A stretch of DNA of 64,000 nucleotides from Saitoella complicata NRRL Y-17804. Lineage: Eukaryota > Ascomycota > Saitoellomycetes > Saitoellales > Saitoellaceae. A program made the translations under genes and the position numbers. Positions 52,948-63,338 of the stretch are shown here, piece after piece. The stretch lies in contig NW_017567001.1 in assembly GCF_001661265.1 (NCBI RefSeq), positions 401,999-465,998 of the forward strand. Reading direction: 5' to 3'. The notes beneath the pieces are model-generated. The model saw only the letters and a program-made list of their open reading frames with translations. It searched no databases and was not told where the DNA came from. How positions within the stretch are numbered: the first letter of the stretch is position 1; each line of letters begins with the position of its first letter.

Positions 52948-54279
52948 ATGGGCTTCGCAATGCTTCGACGGCCATTGGGGCTGATCATCGCCGCCTCTGT
53001 CATCCTGCTATTCACGACATGGGGCTTCCTCACAACGGACTACGCGCCCCGGAATGTCCCTTTTTCGGTGCCGTTTAGGAAGGCAGCACCGCCGACGCCG
53101 CCGCCGTCGCCGTTACACGTCGACGTGATTGAGACCGGAGGGAGTCATGATGAGGTCACAGCGGCGCTCGTGTACGCGTTCTCCCAGCTTCCGTCGACCA
53201 CGATCGGGTTGTATCTATTGTTAAAGAGATACGGTATCAGCGAGATTTACGACTCTTTCTTCCCTACTGCGGAAGACGAGCGGGGTCAACGCCTCATCGA
53301 CCCAAATCGTGGTCCGGATGGGTTTTCGTTGGAGAAGGTGAAGACCACGAGCCCGGATGTGGTCGTGTTGACGACGTGTGAATTGGATATTTTTCATCGG
53401 AAGGAGCCGCTTGGGTATTTGTTGCAAGAGGGAAAAACGCACTTGTTTTGTACGATTCATCATGCGGATCGGTGGAATACCTCGACCGCGGCGGGGGAGA
53501 AGTTGGTGGGTGCGTTGAAGCCTTGGGTTGAGGCGGGAAGTGTGACGTTTTTGACGCTTTCGGAACATGTTTCGAAGTATTTGCATTCGGACATCTTGCC
53601 GACGTGGCCGGAGATGACGTCTCCCCCGAATATCCAGGCATTTGCGCCGGTATTCCCGGTTGTCTTGAAGAATGAGCAACCAGATTTCGCGATCACGCAG
53701 AAAGAAACTGCATTCACCCTCCAAGGCGATTTCGACGCCAAAAGACGCAACTACACCAAAATCCTCTCCCAGCTCCGCGAGATGCTGAAAAGTGGAAGCG
53801 AGACGGCGAGTACCCTGACCATGCACCTCCTCGGCCATGGTCCAGTTCCGACGATTCCGGAGGAGGTGGCGGGACATGTCAAGATCGATAAGAATCTGGA
53901 TTATGTACCCTTTTACTCCACACTATCGAAGAGTTTCGCGTTGATCACTGCATTCGCCTCTGAAACGTACTTTACCGAAAAAGCCTCCTCATCCGTGCCC
54001 GCATCTCTCATCTCCGGGTGTCCACTCGTCGCGGACCGCAAACTGCTCGACACGTACACCTATTTGAACGAGGATGTGGTGTGGTTGAAGGAGGAGGGGG
54101 AGGATGATATGGATGCGGTGAAGAGGGTTGTGATGGAGATGGGGGAGAAGGAGTTTAGGGAGAAGAGTGAGAGGGTTAGGGAGAGGAACCGGGGCTTGTA
54201 TGTGGGGAATGTGGAGAGGTTTGGGGGGTGGGTTGAGGGGTTTAGGAGGGACAGGGAGGTGGAGCGGGAGATGGATTAG
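52948..54279 (+). CDS. Putative type II Golgi glycosyltransferase, paralogue of the 41.3-42.9 kb gene
   Basis: A 443-residue intronless protein: MGFAMLRRPLG, then a membrane anchor (LIIAASVILLFTTWGFL) and a Pro-rich stem with four-fold P runs. The globular part includes VVVLTTCELDIFHRKEPLGY, THLFCTIHHADRWN, FAPVFPVVL, GDFDAKRRNYTKILSQL, MHLLGHGPVPTIPEEV, KASSSVPASLISGCPLVADR and TYTYLNEDVVWLKEE. This matches a widespread fungal hypothetical family with a GT-B-like order (C-terminal sugar-binding loop around ASSSVPASLISG). It lacks the intron that its paralogue has in the stem region. Activity and sugar unknown. C-terminal 70 residues are highly charged. Confidence 0.75.
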   Translation: MGFAMLRRPLGLIIAASVILLFTTWGFLTTDYAPRNVPFSVPFRKAAPPTPPPSPLHVDVIETGGSHDEVTAALVYAFSQLPSTTIGLYLLLKRYGISEIYDSFFPTAEDERGQRLIDPNRGPDGFSLEKVKTTSPDVVVLTTCELDIFHRKEPLGYLLQEGKTHLFCTIHHADRWNTSTAAGEKLVGALKPWVEAGSVTFLTLSEHVSKYLHSDILPTWPEMTSPPNIQAFAPVFPVVLKNEQPDFAITQKETAFTLQGDFDAKRRNYTKILSQLREMLKSGSETASTLTMHLLGHGPVPTIPEEVAGHVKIDKNLDYVPFYSTLSKSFALITAFASETYFTEKASSSVPASLISGCPLVADRKLLDTYTYLNEDVVWLKEEGEDDMDAVKRVVMEMGEKEFREKSERVRERNRGLYVGNVERFGGWVEGFRRDREVEREMD

Positions 54280-54900
54280 ATTGATTACAAGAAGATTTGT
54301 GGATCGGAAGATATTAATGTTGACGGTGGTTCACGTAGCATACATGACATCGCTGGGATTGGAAATTGGAAGACTTGGGTCTCAGATAACGTTATAACAT
54401 TAAATTGGAATGTTCGGCTATGGCTATATGACTTTGACTTTTGCATTGGTGAACTAGCTATAGAAACGCTACACACAGCTGGGCGATTCTTCGTTGATTC
54501 TGTAACCGTAGAAATGTGGCAAGCAATTTATTCATGGAGCAGCAGTCAGGCCTTGGGCTTGATACGGGGGAAGGTCCGCCCGGTATCGGCATCACCGCTA
54601 TCATCTCCGCATCCTCACAAGCTAAGAGACAGCATAAACATGTCCCAGAAGAAAAGGAAGCAGAAAGCGGCTCAGGGTCTCAGGGCCGGTCATGGCCTTA
54701 AATATCCCGATACAGTCATCCTGATCTTGAGCCTAGCGCTCGCGAACGGGCACGTAGACGACACGGCATACTGGACTTGATCAACGTCGAAGAAGCTAGG
54801 CATTGGAGAATGAATTAGCAAACTAATTGCAGCTTATTGAAACTGGTAAACTGTTCAGGTGCGACCGGGTTCCAAGGTAATCCAATAATGGCGTGGGCGT
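54280..54900. other. Convergent spacer, 621 bases, no gene seen
   Basis: A plus-strand frame at 54514-54780 (88 codons) has a Lys-rich middle and a hydrophobic stretch but no supporting feature. The region is AT-richer than neighbouring coding DNA. Confidence 0.4.
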
Positions 54901-56790
54901 TCACATTGCTCCTTCGTCCGAGCGATAGCCGTAGGGAGACGGCGATAACAACGAACTAGAGTAGGTGCGGAGCTCAACACCTGGGTACATCGGGATGCCA
55001 AATTCGTCATCAGCAACCAATGCTCGAGTCTTCGTCTTCGGGTTGAGCAATCCCTGTTGATCAGACTCCGCTGATTCGAGGTTCCATTCCGAGTTCTCAC
55101 CGCTGACATGGAAATTCGTTTTCACATCATCGAAACGCTTCAAAGCTTCGTTAGCTGAGATGCGACTGCTCACTCCGGGCGAAGGCCGAAGGGCTCTGGT
55201 AAACCCTGGTAAGGTTGTGCTGTCGTCCATGATAGCACGTTGAATCGTCGTACGCCCTTTGTTGCTGCACGCTTCCCACAGAGCAATTGGAATCATCCAG
55301 CCAAGAAGAGCAAGAGGCCAAAGAGTGAGTCGTTGCCTGATTGCTGAGGTGTCGTCGTACACTTGAACCGGTAAAAGGGCACCGGCAGTAAGGTTGTCGT
55401 CTTCCCAGTTCCAGAGGTCATTGTTTGCCTCAAGCAACCAAGAAGACAGCCAGGCCGTGGTTAAGTGAGACATAAGTAACTCTGTCGCGTTCTTATCAAA
55501 TGCAGAAGGATCGTTAAGCTTCAAACCTGTCAATGCTGCGAAGAGGAGAGCTGATGAGTTGAACTCCTGCTGTGCAAGATCGTAATTCGAGAAAGCGGAA
55601 GAGCCATCAACAGGTGCGACATCCAATGCTCTCTTGCGGTTGGGTTCCGCTACGAAAGTCCGATTACCGGGACAGAATACTGCTTCTTCATCGCGCCAGA
55701 AAGATATTGAACATGAACCGATTCAGAAGGAGTTGTCTGTAGAAGAGCCCGTCAGAGCATAGCGGTTCACTGTAAACCATGGGCCCGTACTTGCGTTGTT
55801 TTCGGCTACGAGAACATCGATACCCAGTTTACCCATATCGTCACGAGCGATCGGCGAGGAGACGCTGAATGGTATGAGGATACCCACAGAAACCTCCCAC
55901 GCTGTACAGAAGATGCTCCCATCGAAGCCTTCCTCCAACAGGGCCGAAACATTGCCTTGGCATGTCACATTCACAGGTGCGTCTTCCTGAAAAAGGTACA
56001 CGCCAGGCGTTTCCCAGCTGAAATTTGTGTGTGGGAATGGCGTGTCTACGGTGCCGTCTCCACACCAGCCCACACCCACGACAAAGTCGTGGGATGAGAC
56101 GCAGATAGGGCCCTCGTAAGGCGAACAGGAGAAGTAACGCCTTCGCAGATGCCTTGGGCAATTGCCGTTTGAGGAGATACAGGCGCCCAACAGGTTGCGG
56201 CTGGAAGGGCGATGCCATTCGACTGAGGGATCGTCTCGTCCATCATAGCTAGTCGAAACATCTGCTAGTCGCATGAGCCATCATTGCCGGGTGTCACGGT
56301 ATAGACTCCATTCGTCACATTGTAAGTATTGAAGAGCAAGGACTGTGCAGAGACACTGGTCCTCGTAACGTTCGTGGACAATTCCAGATACGAATCGGTA
56401 AAAGTTGACGCAAGCTCAATACCAACCATGTTGAGAATTCCAAAAGCAACCACTGCCAATGTCCTCGTCAACACCACCCTCATGCGCTTGTTCATTGATA
56501 GGTTGTACAGCAGAGTGACAGATGAACCAGTACTGACCATAGAGTGAAGCTCGTGCACTCCGAGTCTTTCTCCAAGGGAAGACTCACGTAGCTGCGTGAC
56601 TCCACGGCGGAGGAAGTGGTACAGGATGAAGCTTGCTATGAAGGTCGTAACGTGACGGATGATGGTATACATCAATTAAGACAAGTCCTGCGGTCATCCA
56701 TGCTGGTGCCGTAACAGTGGCAACCATCAAAACTCTCGAGATCTCCTCCTTATAATGGGCAATTGTGGTATTAGTTGAGTTCGTAGCCAT
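54901..56790 (-). CDS. Orphan multi-exon membrane protein with Cys-rich ectodomain; frame partly unresolved
   Basis: Reading blocks in order: exon 56790-56671 (MATNSTNTTIAHYKEEISRV plus a membrane helix). A 79-nt intron (GTATAC donor, CGCAG acceptor) leads to 56591 and LRESSLGERLGVHELHSMVS with a second helix (LAVVAFGILNMVGIELA). Then a block in another frame (about 56274 to 55791; SSHDFVVGVGWCGDGTVDTP, VTCQGNVSALLEEGFDGSIF), rich in Cys and N-glycosylation sites. Finally 55679-54901 (FCPGNRTFVAEPN; NSSALLFAALTGLKLND), with a third helix and a cytosolic tail. A stop at 55723-55725 can be removed by a 111-nt intron (GTACGG at 55790, GCAG ending 55680). The frame change near 56265 needs another intron I could not fix. 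Family unknown. It could be a decaying subtelomeric gene. Confidence 0.45.
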
Positions 56791-57632
56791 GGGTCAACGG
56801 ACGGAATCAACAGGAAGTCGTGATCTGTAGTATGAGAGCCTGGAGCAATGCACCGGACATCCTGAGCTTTTGAGGGTGGTCTATCCTATGAGCGGCTCGC
56901 GTGCGAAATGTATGTGCTTGGGCTCAGACTGCGGACTGAACACGTTTTCTGGAATACCGTGCACGGCAGATGATGATACCACGAGCCGAAACGGAAACAG
57001 GGTAACCCTAAGTAAAATATGTACCGGCATGTATCCGTCTATCTTGCATGTTACAGCGCCTGTTTGAATGGGACCAATATCTCTTGGCCCAGTCCAAAGC
57101 AATGCAGATGCAAATGTACTCCCCGAGCTTCACATGTCCTAAAGATATCCAGTGAAATAGTCGTGCAATGCGGCGACTTCATGACTAAGGACTCAGATTT
57201 GACGCACCGAAAATGTCACGAGCGACGCCGAAAGGAAGCCGCCTGAGCTGAGTGATGAACTCTTACCGGCTGAATTACCAACCCTCACGTTGATCCATGA
57301 TGTAAATGCCAGGATTTCTCACCATGGCCCAATGACATGGGTGGTGAATGGGCCGTGCGTAAGGTTACCTCGCATGCGCAGCACGCAGCAGTCGATCCAC
57401 AACCGAGCGCCCAGCTGCTTCCCGACGTAACCGCCATACTGCAGCTGCCCAGGTGTATGAAGCCCCAACCAACCCCATCCTCCGAAATTCTGCATCAGCA
57501 ATAACAGCTCGTTAACATCCTTCATTGACTGCTTGCTTACGTCTTGATTCGTTCGCGCTGGCGTTGACAACGAATCACCCCGCTTCCGATCCTTCCTCGA
57601 ACTCATTTGAGGACTTCACGATCCATACGAAG
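56791..57632. promoter_or_regulatory. Divergent spacer, 842 bases, upstream of the Mg2+ transporter
   Basis: No supported gene. The transporter frame remains open upstream to 57525 but without an ATG. Several short frames of 65-95 codons lack any feature. A GCATGCGCA-like palindrome lies near 57373 and AT-rich blocks around 57250-57310. Confidence 0.4.
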
Positions 57633-60079
57633 ATGCACCATCATCGCGGTTCAGAGTCACAGTCTTCTCATTCTTCGTCCGCGTCCGATTCAAGATCCAT
57701 TTCTCCCGGATCACCAGAAACAGCGCGTCCTGATATCGGTCCCCTCCAAGACGCAGGTCAACTCGATAACAATCGAGCAGCGACGTCTCCAGGCCCGCAA
57801 GGAACACCGAACTTCAGCCCGAGCTCATATACGCGTGGCGAACGGTACGGATCGAAGAGTTACTTTGCGGAGAGGAAGAGACGGGGGAGTAACGATAGCA
57901 TTGACTCGGACGTATTGCTCGATCACCGCAATCAGGCACAGTCGTTACCTCGCAACAGCTTCATGATGCCGAGGGCGAGCGTTGCGGGTGGTGGACATAG
58001 AGGAAGCAGACTATGGATTGCGCCAAAGGATCCGAACAATCCTCCAAGTGATGGCGAACCGGCCAGTGAAGCGTCAGATAGCGAAGGTTCGAGTGAGGAG
58101 GACAAGGACGAGAGTTCCTCGTTGCTGAGAAAGGGATCTCAGGCCGGACGTCAGCACAGACCGTCACTTGCGAAACGAACGTCGTCAAATCGGCATCGAC
58201 ACCGCTCTCAACGTTCACGGATGACGCCTATTTCGGAGGACCTTGTTTCGCATCGTGATGGGTATGGCACTATGCCTGGTACGGCGTCTTCGTCACCTAC
58301 CGACCGAAAGAGTATCAACAATCCATCGTCCGTTCCATCATCCTATGCGTCACCGCCGCCATCGCAAAGACGTCCGACTGCTGGTCGACCCAGCGTGTCA
58401 GGAATCAACTTGTCCGGTCAGCGCATACAGCTTCCAATTGCTCAGAGAGCGCTGCCGGGCGAGGATCTCCCACCTTCTGGGGTCGATATGGGAAGTCTGC
58501 CTCATGCTCTCAGCTCCGGGACGCCCTCCGAGGCAGGCGATGGCAGGTTGTATGATGACCCTACCGACACGCACTCTGACGCTGGGGACAGACCATGGGA
58601 AGGAGAAGATAATAGGAACAGAAGTCAGAGTAAGGCGGAGGAAGATGTGTGTTTTCCCGTCGAGGACACGACCACTGGAGAAGCCATGTATTCTTGGCCG
58701 AATTACGATGTTTTGGATGATTGGACGCGAGAAGAGAAGCCTGAGTATGGATCGGGCGATGAGGAGTCGAGTTCGAGGAGTCCGTCGAGGGTGAGGGTCC
58801 GAAGGTTGAGTGAGCCCGCTGCGGTGGAAGGGAGATTGAGGTTTAGGGGACAATGGTCCGGTAACCCGAAACCGGAGGAGGAAAGGCCGTGGAGGTTTAC
58901 GTTTTTCTCGGAGAGTGTTGGTGGGACGGTACATTCGCCGTCCATGTCTGATATCCTCCGTGAGGGCGAGAGGTGGGAGGACGTATTGGGCAAGGATACG
59001 GGATTATGGTGGCTCGATGTGAATCAGCCTACCGATTCCGAGATGAAGATGCTCTCCAAAGCCTTCGGTATCCATCCCTTGACCACCGAAGACATCAGTA
59101 TGGAAGAGACGCGAGAGAAGGTCGAGTTGTTCCGGAATTACTACTTGGTCAGTTTCAGGAGTTTTGAGCAGGATCCTGCAAGTGAGGATTATTTGGAGCC
59201 GGTGAACATGTACATCGTGGTATTTAGGGATGCGGTTATCTCGGTGTGTAGCCATCAAGATCTGTGTTTGTAGTTGAGCGCTGACGATGATTTCATACAG
59301 TTCCATTTTACGCCTACGCCGCACCCAGCAAACGTCCGTCGACGTATTCGGCATTTGTCTGATTACATCACCGTATCTTCAGATTGGATCTCATACGCTC
59401 TTATCGACGATATCACTGACGCGTTCGCTCCGCTCATTCATCGTATCGAATACGAAGTCGACGCAATCGATGACGTTGTCCTGAAGATGCACTCTGGATC
59501 CGACGAGTCTGATTCCGAAGACGAAGGAGAAAATGGTGGAAACATGTTGAGGCGCATCGGCGAGTGCAGAAAGAAGGTTATGGGTCTTTTGAGGTTGTTG
59601 GGGAGTAAGGCGGATGTCATCAAGGGGTTCGCGAAGAGGTGCAACGAGCAGTGGGATGTTGCGCCTCGAAGCGAGATCGGGTTGTATCTCGGCGATATTC
59701 AGGATCATATCGTTACCATGGTTCGTTGCTGTTCTGATTGGGGTTCTTACATGTGCTCTGTTTGACTAACCGCAACGTACAGACCCAAAACCTGAACCAC
59801 TACGAGAAGATGTTGTCGCGATCACACTCCAACTACCTCGCCCAAATCTCCATCAACATGACCCGCGTCAACAATGAAACGAACGATGTCCTCTCGCGAC
59901 TCACGGTCCTTGGTACGATTCTCGTTCCGCTTAACCTCGTTACGGGATTATGGGGTATGAACGTCGAAGTGCCTGGACAGAACCATAGTGGGTTGAGTTG
60001 GTTCTTCGGGATCTTGAGTAGTTTGGCGGCGTTTGCGATTTTCTCGACGATCATGGCGAGGAGGTATGGAGTTGTATGA
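57633..60079 (+). CDS. MNR2: Mnr2/Alr-type CorA magnesium transporter
   Basis: Exons 57633-59243, 59301-59720 and 59783-60079, with introns of 57 nt (GTGTGT donor) and 62 nt (GACTAAC branch); 775 aa. The first 430 residues are Ser/Pro/acid-rich and disordered, as in Alr and Mnr2. The CorA cytosolic funnel follows: WRFTFFSESVGGTVHSPSMS, WWLDVNQPTDSEMKMLSKAF, GIHPLTTEDISMEETREKVE, MYIVVFRDAVISFHFTP, HLSDYITVSSDWISYALIDD and GLYLGDIQDHIVTMTQNLNH. Two membrane helices frame the selectivity signature in LVTGLWGMNVEVPGQN. Closest by layout to Mnr2, the vacuolar Mg2+ release channel, versus plasma-membrane Alr1. Both joins restore conserved sequence. Confidence 0.93.
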
Positions 60080-60481
60080 GAGGAAGGGAGGTGGGAGAGG
60101 GAAGAAAATGAGGGCCGCAGCTGGCTGCGCATAAAGGAGGGGAAAGGAGAGTATGAGGTTAACGATGAAAATTGAATGGGAAATGGATCGTTTCATATGA
60201 ACATTAACTCTGCCTCTGATTAGATTAACTGGGAAATGATATTTCCCACGCTTCCGGAGCGTAAACGGGCCACCTTCTTGGTATTCTTACCGGATAGATC
60301 AACGTAGTAGCGGACCTCACACATGATCACGATAGTGGACGAACAGCAAGAATATTTTGGCCCGAATAATGCACAACTTGACGCAACTTTCACACACCCA
60401 TGTCCGCCATCCTCACTATTTATCGTACACACCTGTCTCAAATATTGACATAGTCAATGCTGGACCCATTGAACACGGAAC
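60080..60481. other. Convergent spacer, 402 bases
   Basis: 3' flanks of the Mg2+ transporter and the small mitochondrial-type gene. No ORF, RNA gene or repeat recognised. Confidence 0.4.
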
Positions 60482-60847
60482 TCAGTCCTTCGGTCCCTCC
60501 TTTTGAACACCCTTATCCCGGCCAAACCCCTCTGGCCCACTCGTCGTCACACCCGCATTTGGCTGACTAGCATTACCACTTTCCTCCTTCTGCTTTCCCT
60601 GGGTCAATGGCTTTCCATCCATGCCGGTAGGAGTCTCCTCAGACTGGGCAGAGGCGGGCTTCCGGTGGGAATCGATCTTAGAGGTCTCAGGGTGAGATGG
60701 GGGAGGAGGGGTGTCTTGACGACCTGTGCCGGAGGTGGAAGAGGAGAGGAAGGGGGTGATTGTGAAGGTGCGAGTTGTAATACGGCCGCCGGTGCGCCGG
60801 GTAATGCGATTGGGAGTGGTAAGGACGTAACGGCGAAGAGATGTCAT
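60482..60847 (-). CDS. Small protein with mitochondrial-type presequence
   Basis: A 121-residue intronless frame with an ATG at 60847. The first about 40 residues are Arg/Thr/Ser-rich with no acidic residue (MTSLRRYVLTTPNRITRRTG), a classic matrix-targeting presequence. The rest is hydrophilic and disordered, with KPLTQGKQKEESGNA and a C-terminal GPEGFGRDKGVQKEG. That closing motif looks conserved in style with small fungal mitochondrial proteins of unknown role, but I cannot name a family. Regular codon use supports a real gene. Could instead be a short secretory or non-coding frame. Confidence 0.55.
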   Translation of the reverse strand: MTSLRRYVLTTPNRITRRTGGRITTRTFTITPFLSSSTSGTGRQDTPPPPSHPETSKIDSHRKPASAQSEETPTGMDGKPLTQGKQKEESGNASQPNAGVTTSGPEGFGRDKGVQKEGPKD

Positions 60848-61240
60848 TGTGGTTTTTGTCGTAAAGTCTGGAGCAGCTGGTGGAGGTCCTTTTCAAGTAC
60901 GATTCACAGCAGCTGAGGTAGATGCGGGGATATCGAATGTCCTACGATCATGATTCTCGATGGTGACGTAAAGATGATCGAGTCGGACGACCGGACAACT
61001 GACGACCTTGAACTCAAATATCTTTTCAGAATGAGTGCAAAATGGAAAAAGAGCAGCCTGAAGCCTGTCAAGGCTTCATAATTGCCGTGGTCACTCGGCT
61101 AATTCTGCCTGGGCGGAAGTGACATAACGCTCGCGCAATATGGCCCTCGATGCATCCACACCTTAAATTCCTCGCCCGGCCAAACCGTTCTTCCTCCCTA
61201 GCACGAGTTTCAATTGATCCATACCACCTATACTACCGCA
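60848..61240. promoter_or_regulatory. Divergent promoter region, 393 bases
   Basis: Lies between the small mitochondrial-type gene and the NmrA-like gene. Contains GGTGACGTAAAG at about 60962-60973, a CRE-like half site, and TTCCTCCC tracts. No ORF with support. Confidence 0.4.
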
Positions 61241-62315
61241 ATGTCTTCGCCCTTCCAAACAATAGCCCTCTTCGGCTCGACAGGTCATCTCGGCGCGTTC
61301 TTCCTTCAAGCTCTCCTCGATCCTCCGAACTCATCTTACAAGCCCACGATTCGCACCTTCGTGCGTCCCTCCGAGAAGGAGGAGTTCGAGAACTTGCCTA
61401 AGGACGAGAGGATTGAAGTTGTTGTGAGCGAATTGAAGGATGAGGCCGAGATGGTGGAGAAGTTGAAGGGCGTGGATGCCGTCGTCAGCGTGCTCAATGG
61501 TCCAGGAATCGAAGCGCAGTACGAGATCCTAGAGGCGGCAGTGAAAGCGGGTAAGTAACCATGCTTTACTCCTTCGACCCACGTACGGAGACTAACTTCT
61601 CGTAGGCGTCAAACGCTTCATTCCCTCCGAATTCGGCTCCCATCACACTTATCGCCCTCCATCCTCCTCTGTTCACTACAACCCCGCCTTCACCTCCCTG
61701 ACGCACGCCATGTGGGACTCCAAAGCTAAGTTCAACGAGTATCTTACTCTCCATGCTGCTATCGACGAGGGCACGCTCTCATACACCATCATCGGCTGCG
61801 GCGACTTCTACAACCAAGCCTGGGAGCCATTCTGGTGCCCGTGGGCGGATGTCGGGAAGGTGAAGAGTCAGAGTGAGGTCGTTGTACCAGTCGTTGGGGA
61901 CGCGGAAGCAAAGGCAGAGTTTTCGCATATCGGCGATGTAGCAAAGTACACCGCCGCCCTCCTCTCCCGTGATCCCAACATCTCGGAGAACAAGACACTG
62001 AACTTCCCTTCGCACACAGTCTCACAAGCGCATTGGGCTGAATTGATGGAGAAGTACTCGCCGACGCCGGTCAAGCGCCAAACGTTCTCGTTGGATGAAG
62101 CGCACGGGATCATCGCCGATCCTGATTCGGCGCCTGAGGAGTTGAAGAGTACGAGTCCCTTCCCGCCGGATTTTTGGTTCATTGTGAAGAGCGCGCAAGG
62201 AGAGGGGAGGTTTAGGAGGCCGAAGGGCGAGGTTCATAAGGAACTGTTCCCTGAAGTGGAGGTGTTGGGTTTGGAGGAGTATTTTGAGGAGCAGTTCGGG
62301 AGTCGCAAGGTGTAG
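61241..62315 (+). CDS. NmrA-like / isoflavone-reductase-like NAD(P)-binding protein
   Basis: Exons 61241-61550 and 61606-62315 (55-nt intron with ACTAAC branch) encode 339 aa. Rossmann start TIALFGSTGHLGAFFLQALL with the GxTGxxG nucleotide loop at residues about 11-17, then DAVVSVLNGPGIEAQYEILE and AAVKAGVKRFIPSEFGSHHT, where the splice join reconstructs the conserved VKRFIPSEFG. FSHIGDVAKYTAALLSRDP and LNFPSHTVSQAHWAELMEKY match the C-terminal part. Members are atypical short-chain dehydrogenases that bind NADP and act either as redox enzymes or, like NmrA, as redox sensors for GATA factors. Lacks the active-site Tyr-x3-Lys of classic reductases at the usual place, but YDS-type Lys lies in WDSKAKFNEY. 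Substrate unknown. Confidence 0.85.
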
Positions 62316-62529
62316 GAATGCTACGGCGTTCACATAATTCGGCTAGTGTATGGTTTAGTCGAGACGGATCTTCGACGGAGTCCCAGAGCGTAACTTCAAG
62401 GCGGACCGTGCACACGCAAGACTCACGCAACCTTGAACCCTGCAGGATAGTGTGGATATGCAGTGCTTTGTATTACTATTTGGCCTTAGGTTTTTCATCT
62501 CCATCGTACATCTCAATTGCTGGAATCGG

Positions 62530-63174
62530 TTACTGTGCCTTTGCATCCGCCAGCGCCTGACCCTCCTTCCTCCCCTCGATCTTCTCATCGCGTGCGTAAC
62601 CCATTCTCTGAACACCAACAGCCTTTCCGTAAACAAGCTCACCTCCCAAACCGGCAGAGAAAGCAATACCACCCATAGCGATCGCACTCAGAAGGACGTT
62701 GCCGCCAGTGGGGTGGAAGCCGGGGATCTTTCTGCGGACCCACCAGTTGTAGGTCGAGATGGAGAATGCGACGGCGTTTAGTGCACCGTGGTAGAGTCCG
62801 ATACGGACGGATCTGTCGACGTATTCCTCGTGCGACTTGGGGTGTGTGAGTTCCTTGTCCTTACGGTTGATGCCGCCGGTCTTGTATAGCTCCCACAATT
62901 CTGCGCTTCCGGAGGTGATGGACGGGATGGAAGTGAGGAGACCAAGGATGTTGCTGACGTAGCCAAACTTGGAGATGTCGGCGAGGTAAGGTGTGAAGCG
63001 CGCCAAGGGACCGAGGTGCTGGATACCGTAGTGAAGGAGATCGGCAGTGTATGCAGCGGAGAGGAAGGTGAGAGGGAAGTGGACCGTCATGGGGTGTGTT
63101 GGGTGAGAGTTGCGGACGGGCCATTCGAAGTGGCCGAGCTCGACGACGGAGTAGAGGTTGTCAAGGATACCCAT
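62530..63174 (-). CDS. DUF2231 four-helix membrane protein
   Basis: A 214-residue intronless protein with about four membrane helices: near residues 30-50 (HFPLTFLSAAYTADLL), 70-92 (KFGYVSNILGLLTSIPSIT), 128-148 (IGLYHGALNAVAFSISTYNW) and 160-182 (LLSAIAMGGIAFSAGLGGEL). The HPMTVHFPLTF start is the DUF2231 (PF09990) signature; conserved His residues in such helices suggest haem or metal binding, not shown. Its promoter carries a tandem pair of perfect CRE palindromes 97 bases upstream of the ATG. It is the last gene before the telomere. Confidence 0.87.
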   Translation of the reverse strand: MGILDNLYSVVELGHFEWPVRNSHPTHPMTVHFPLTFLSAAYTADLLHYGIQHLGPLARFTPYLADISKFGYVSNILGLLTSIPSITSGSAELWELYKTGGINRKDKELTHPKSHEEYVDRSVRIGLYHGALNAVAFSISTYNWWVRRKIPGFHPTGGNVLLSAIAMGGIAFSAGLGGELVYGKAVGVQRMGYARDEKIEGRKEGQALADAKAQ

Positions 63175-63270
63175 GATGTTTGCTTGTGATGTTTTTGGTG
63201 GTGAGTTTGGCGGAGAACAGACGGCTGACTGCAGCTGGATTTAACGTGCGGTCGCTTCGATTCTCGACGG

Positions 63271-63286
63271 TGACGTCATGACGTCA
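63271..63286. promoter_or_regulatory. Two abutting CRE palindromes (TGACGTCA x2)
   Basis: Two perfect 8-bp CREs, 63271-63278 and 63279-63286, with no spacer. They lie 97 bases upstream of the DUF2231 start, a normal promoter distance, and would be bound by ATF/CREB-type bZIP factors. A related TCACGTAA follows at about 63303. Confidence 0.75.
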
Positions 63287-63338
63287 TTCACATCTGGAAT
63301 CGTCACGTAACCGATTGGCGCGCACTCGAAGTTCTTAG

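Noticed and set aside
54514-54780. 88-codon plus-strand frame between glycosyltransferase 2 and the orphan membrane gene
   Set aside because: No family match, no intron model and no codon bias like the neighbours. Likely chance.
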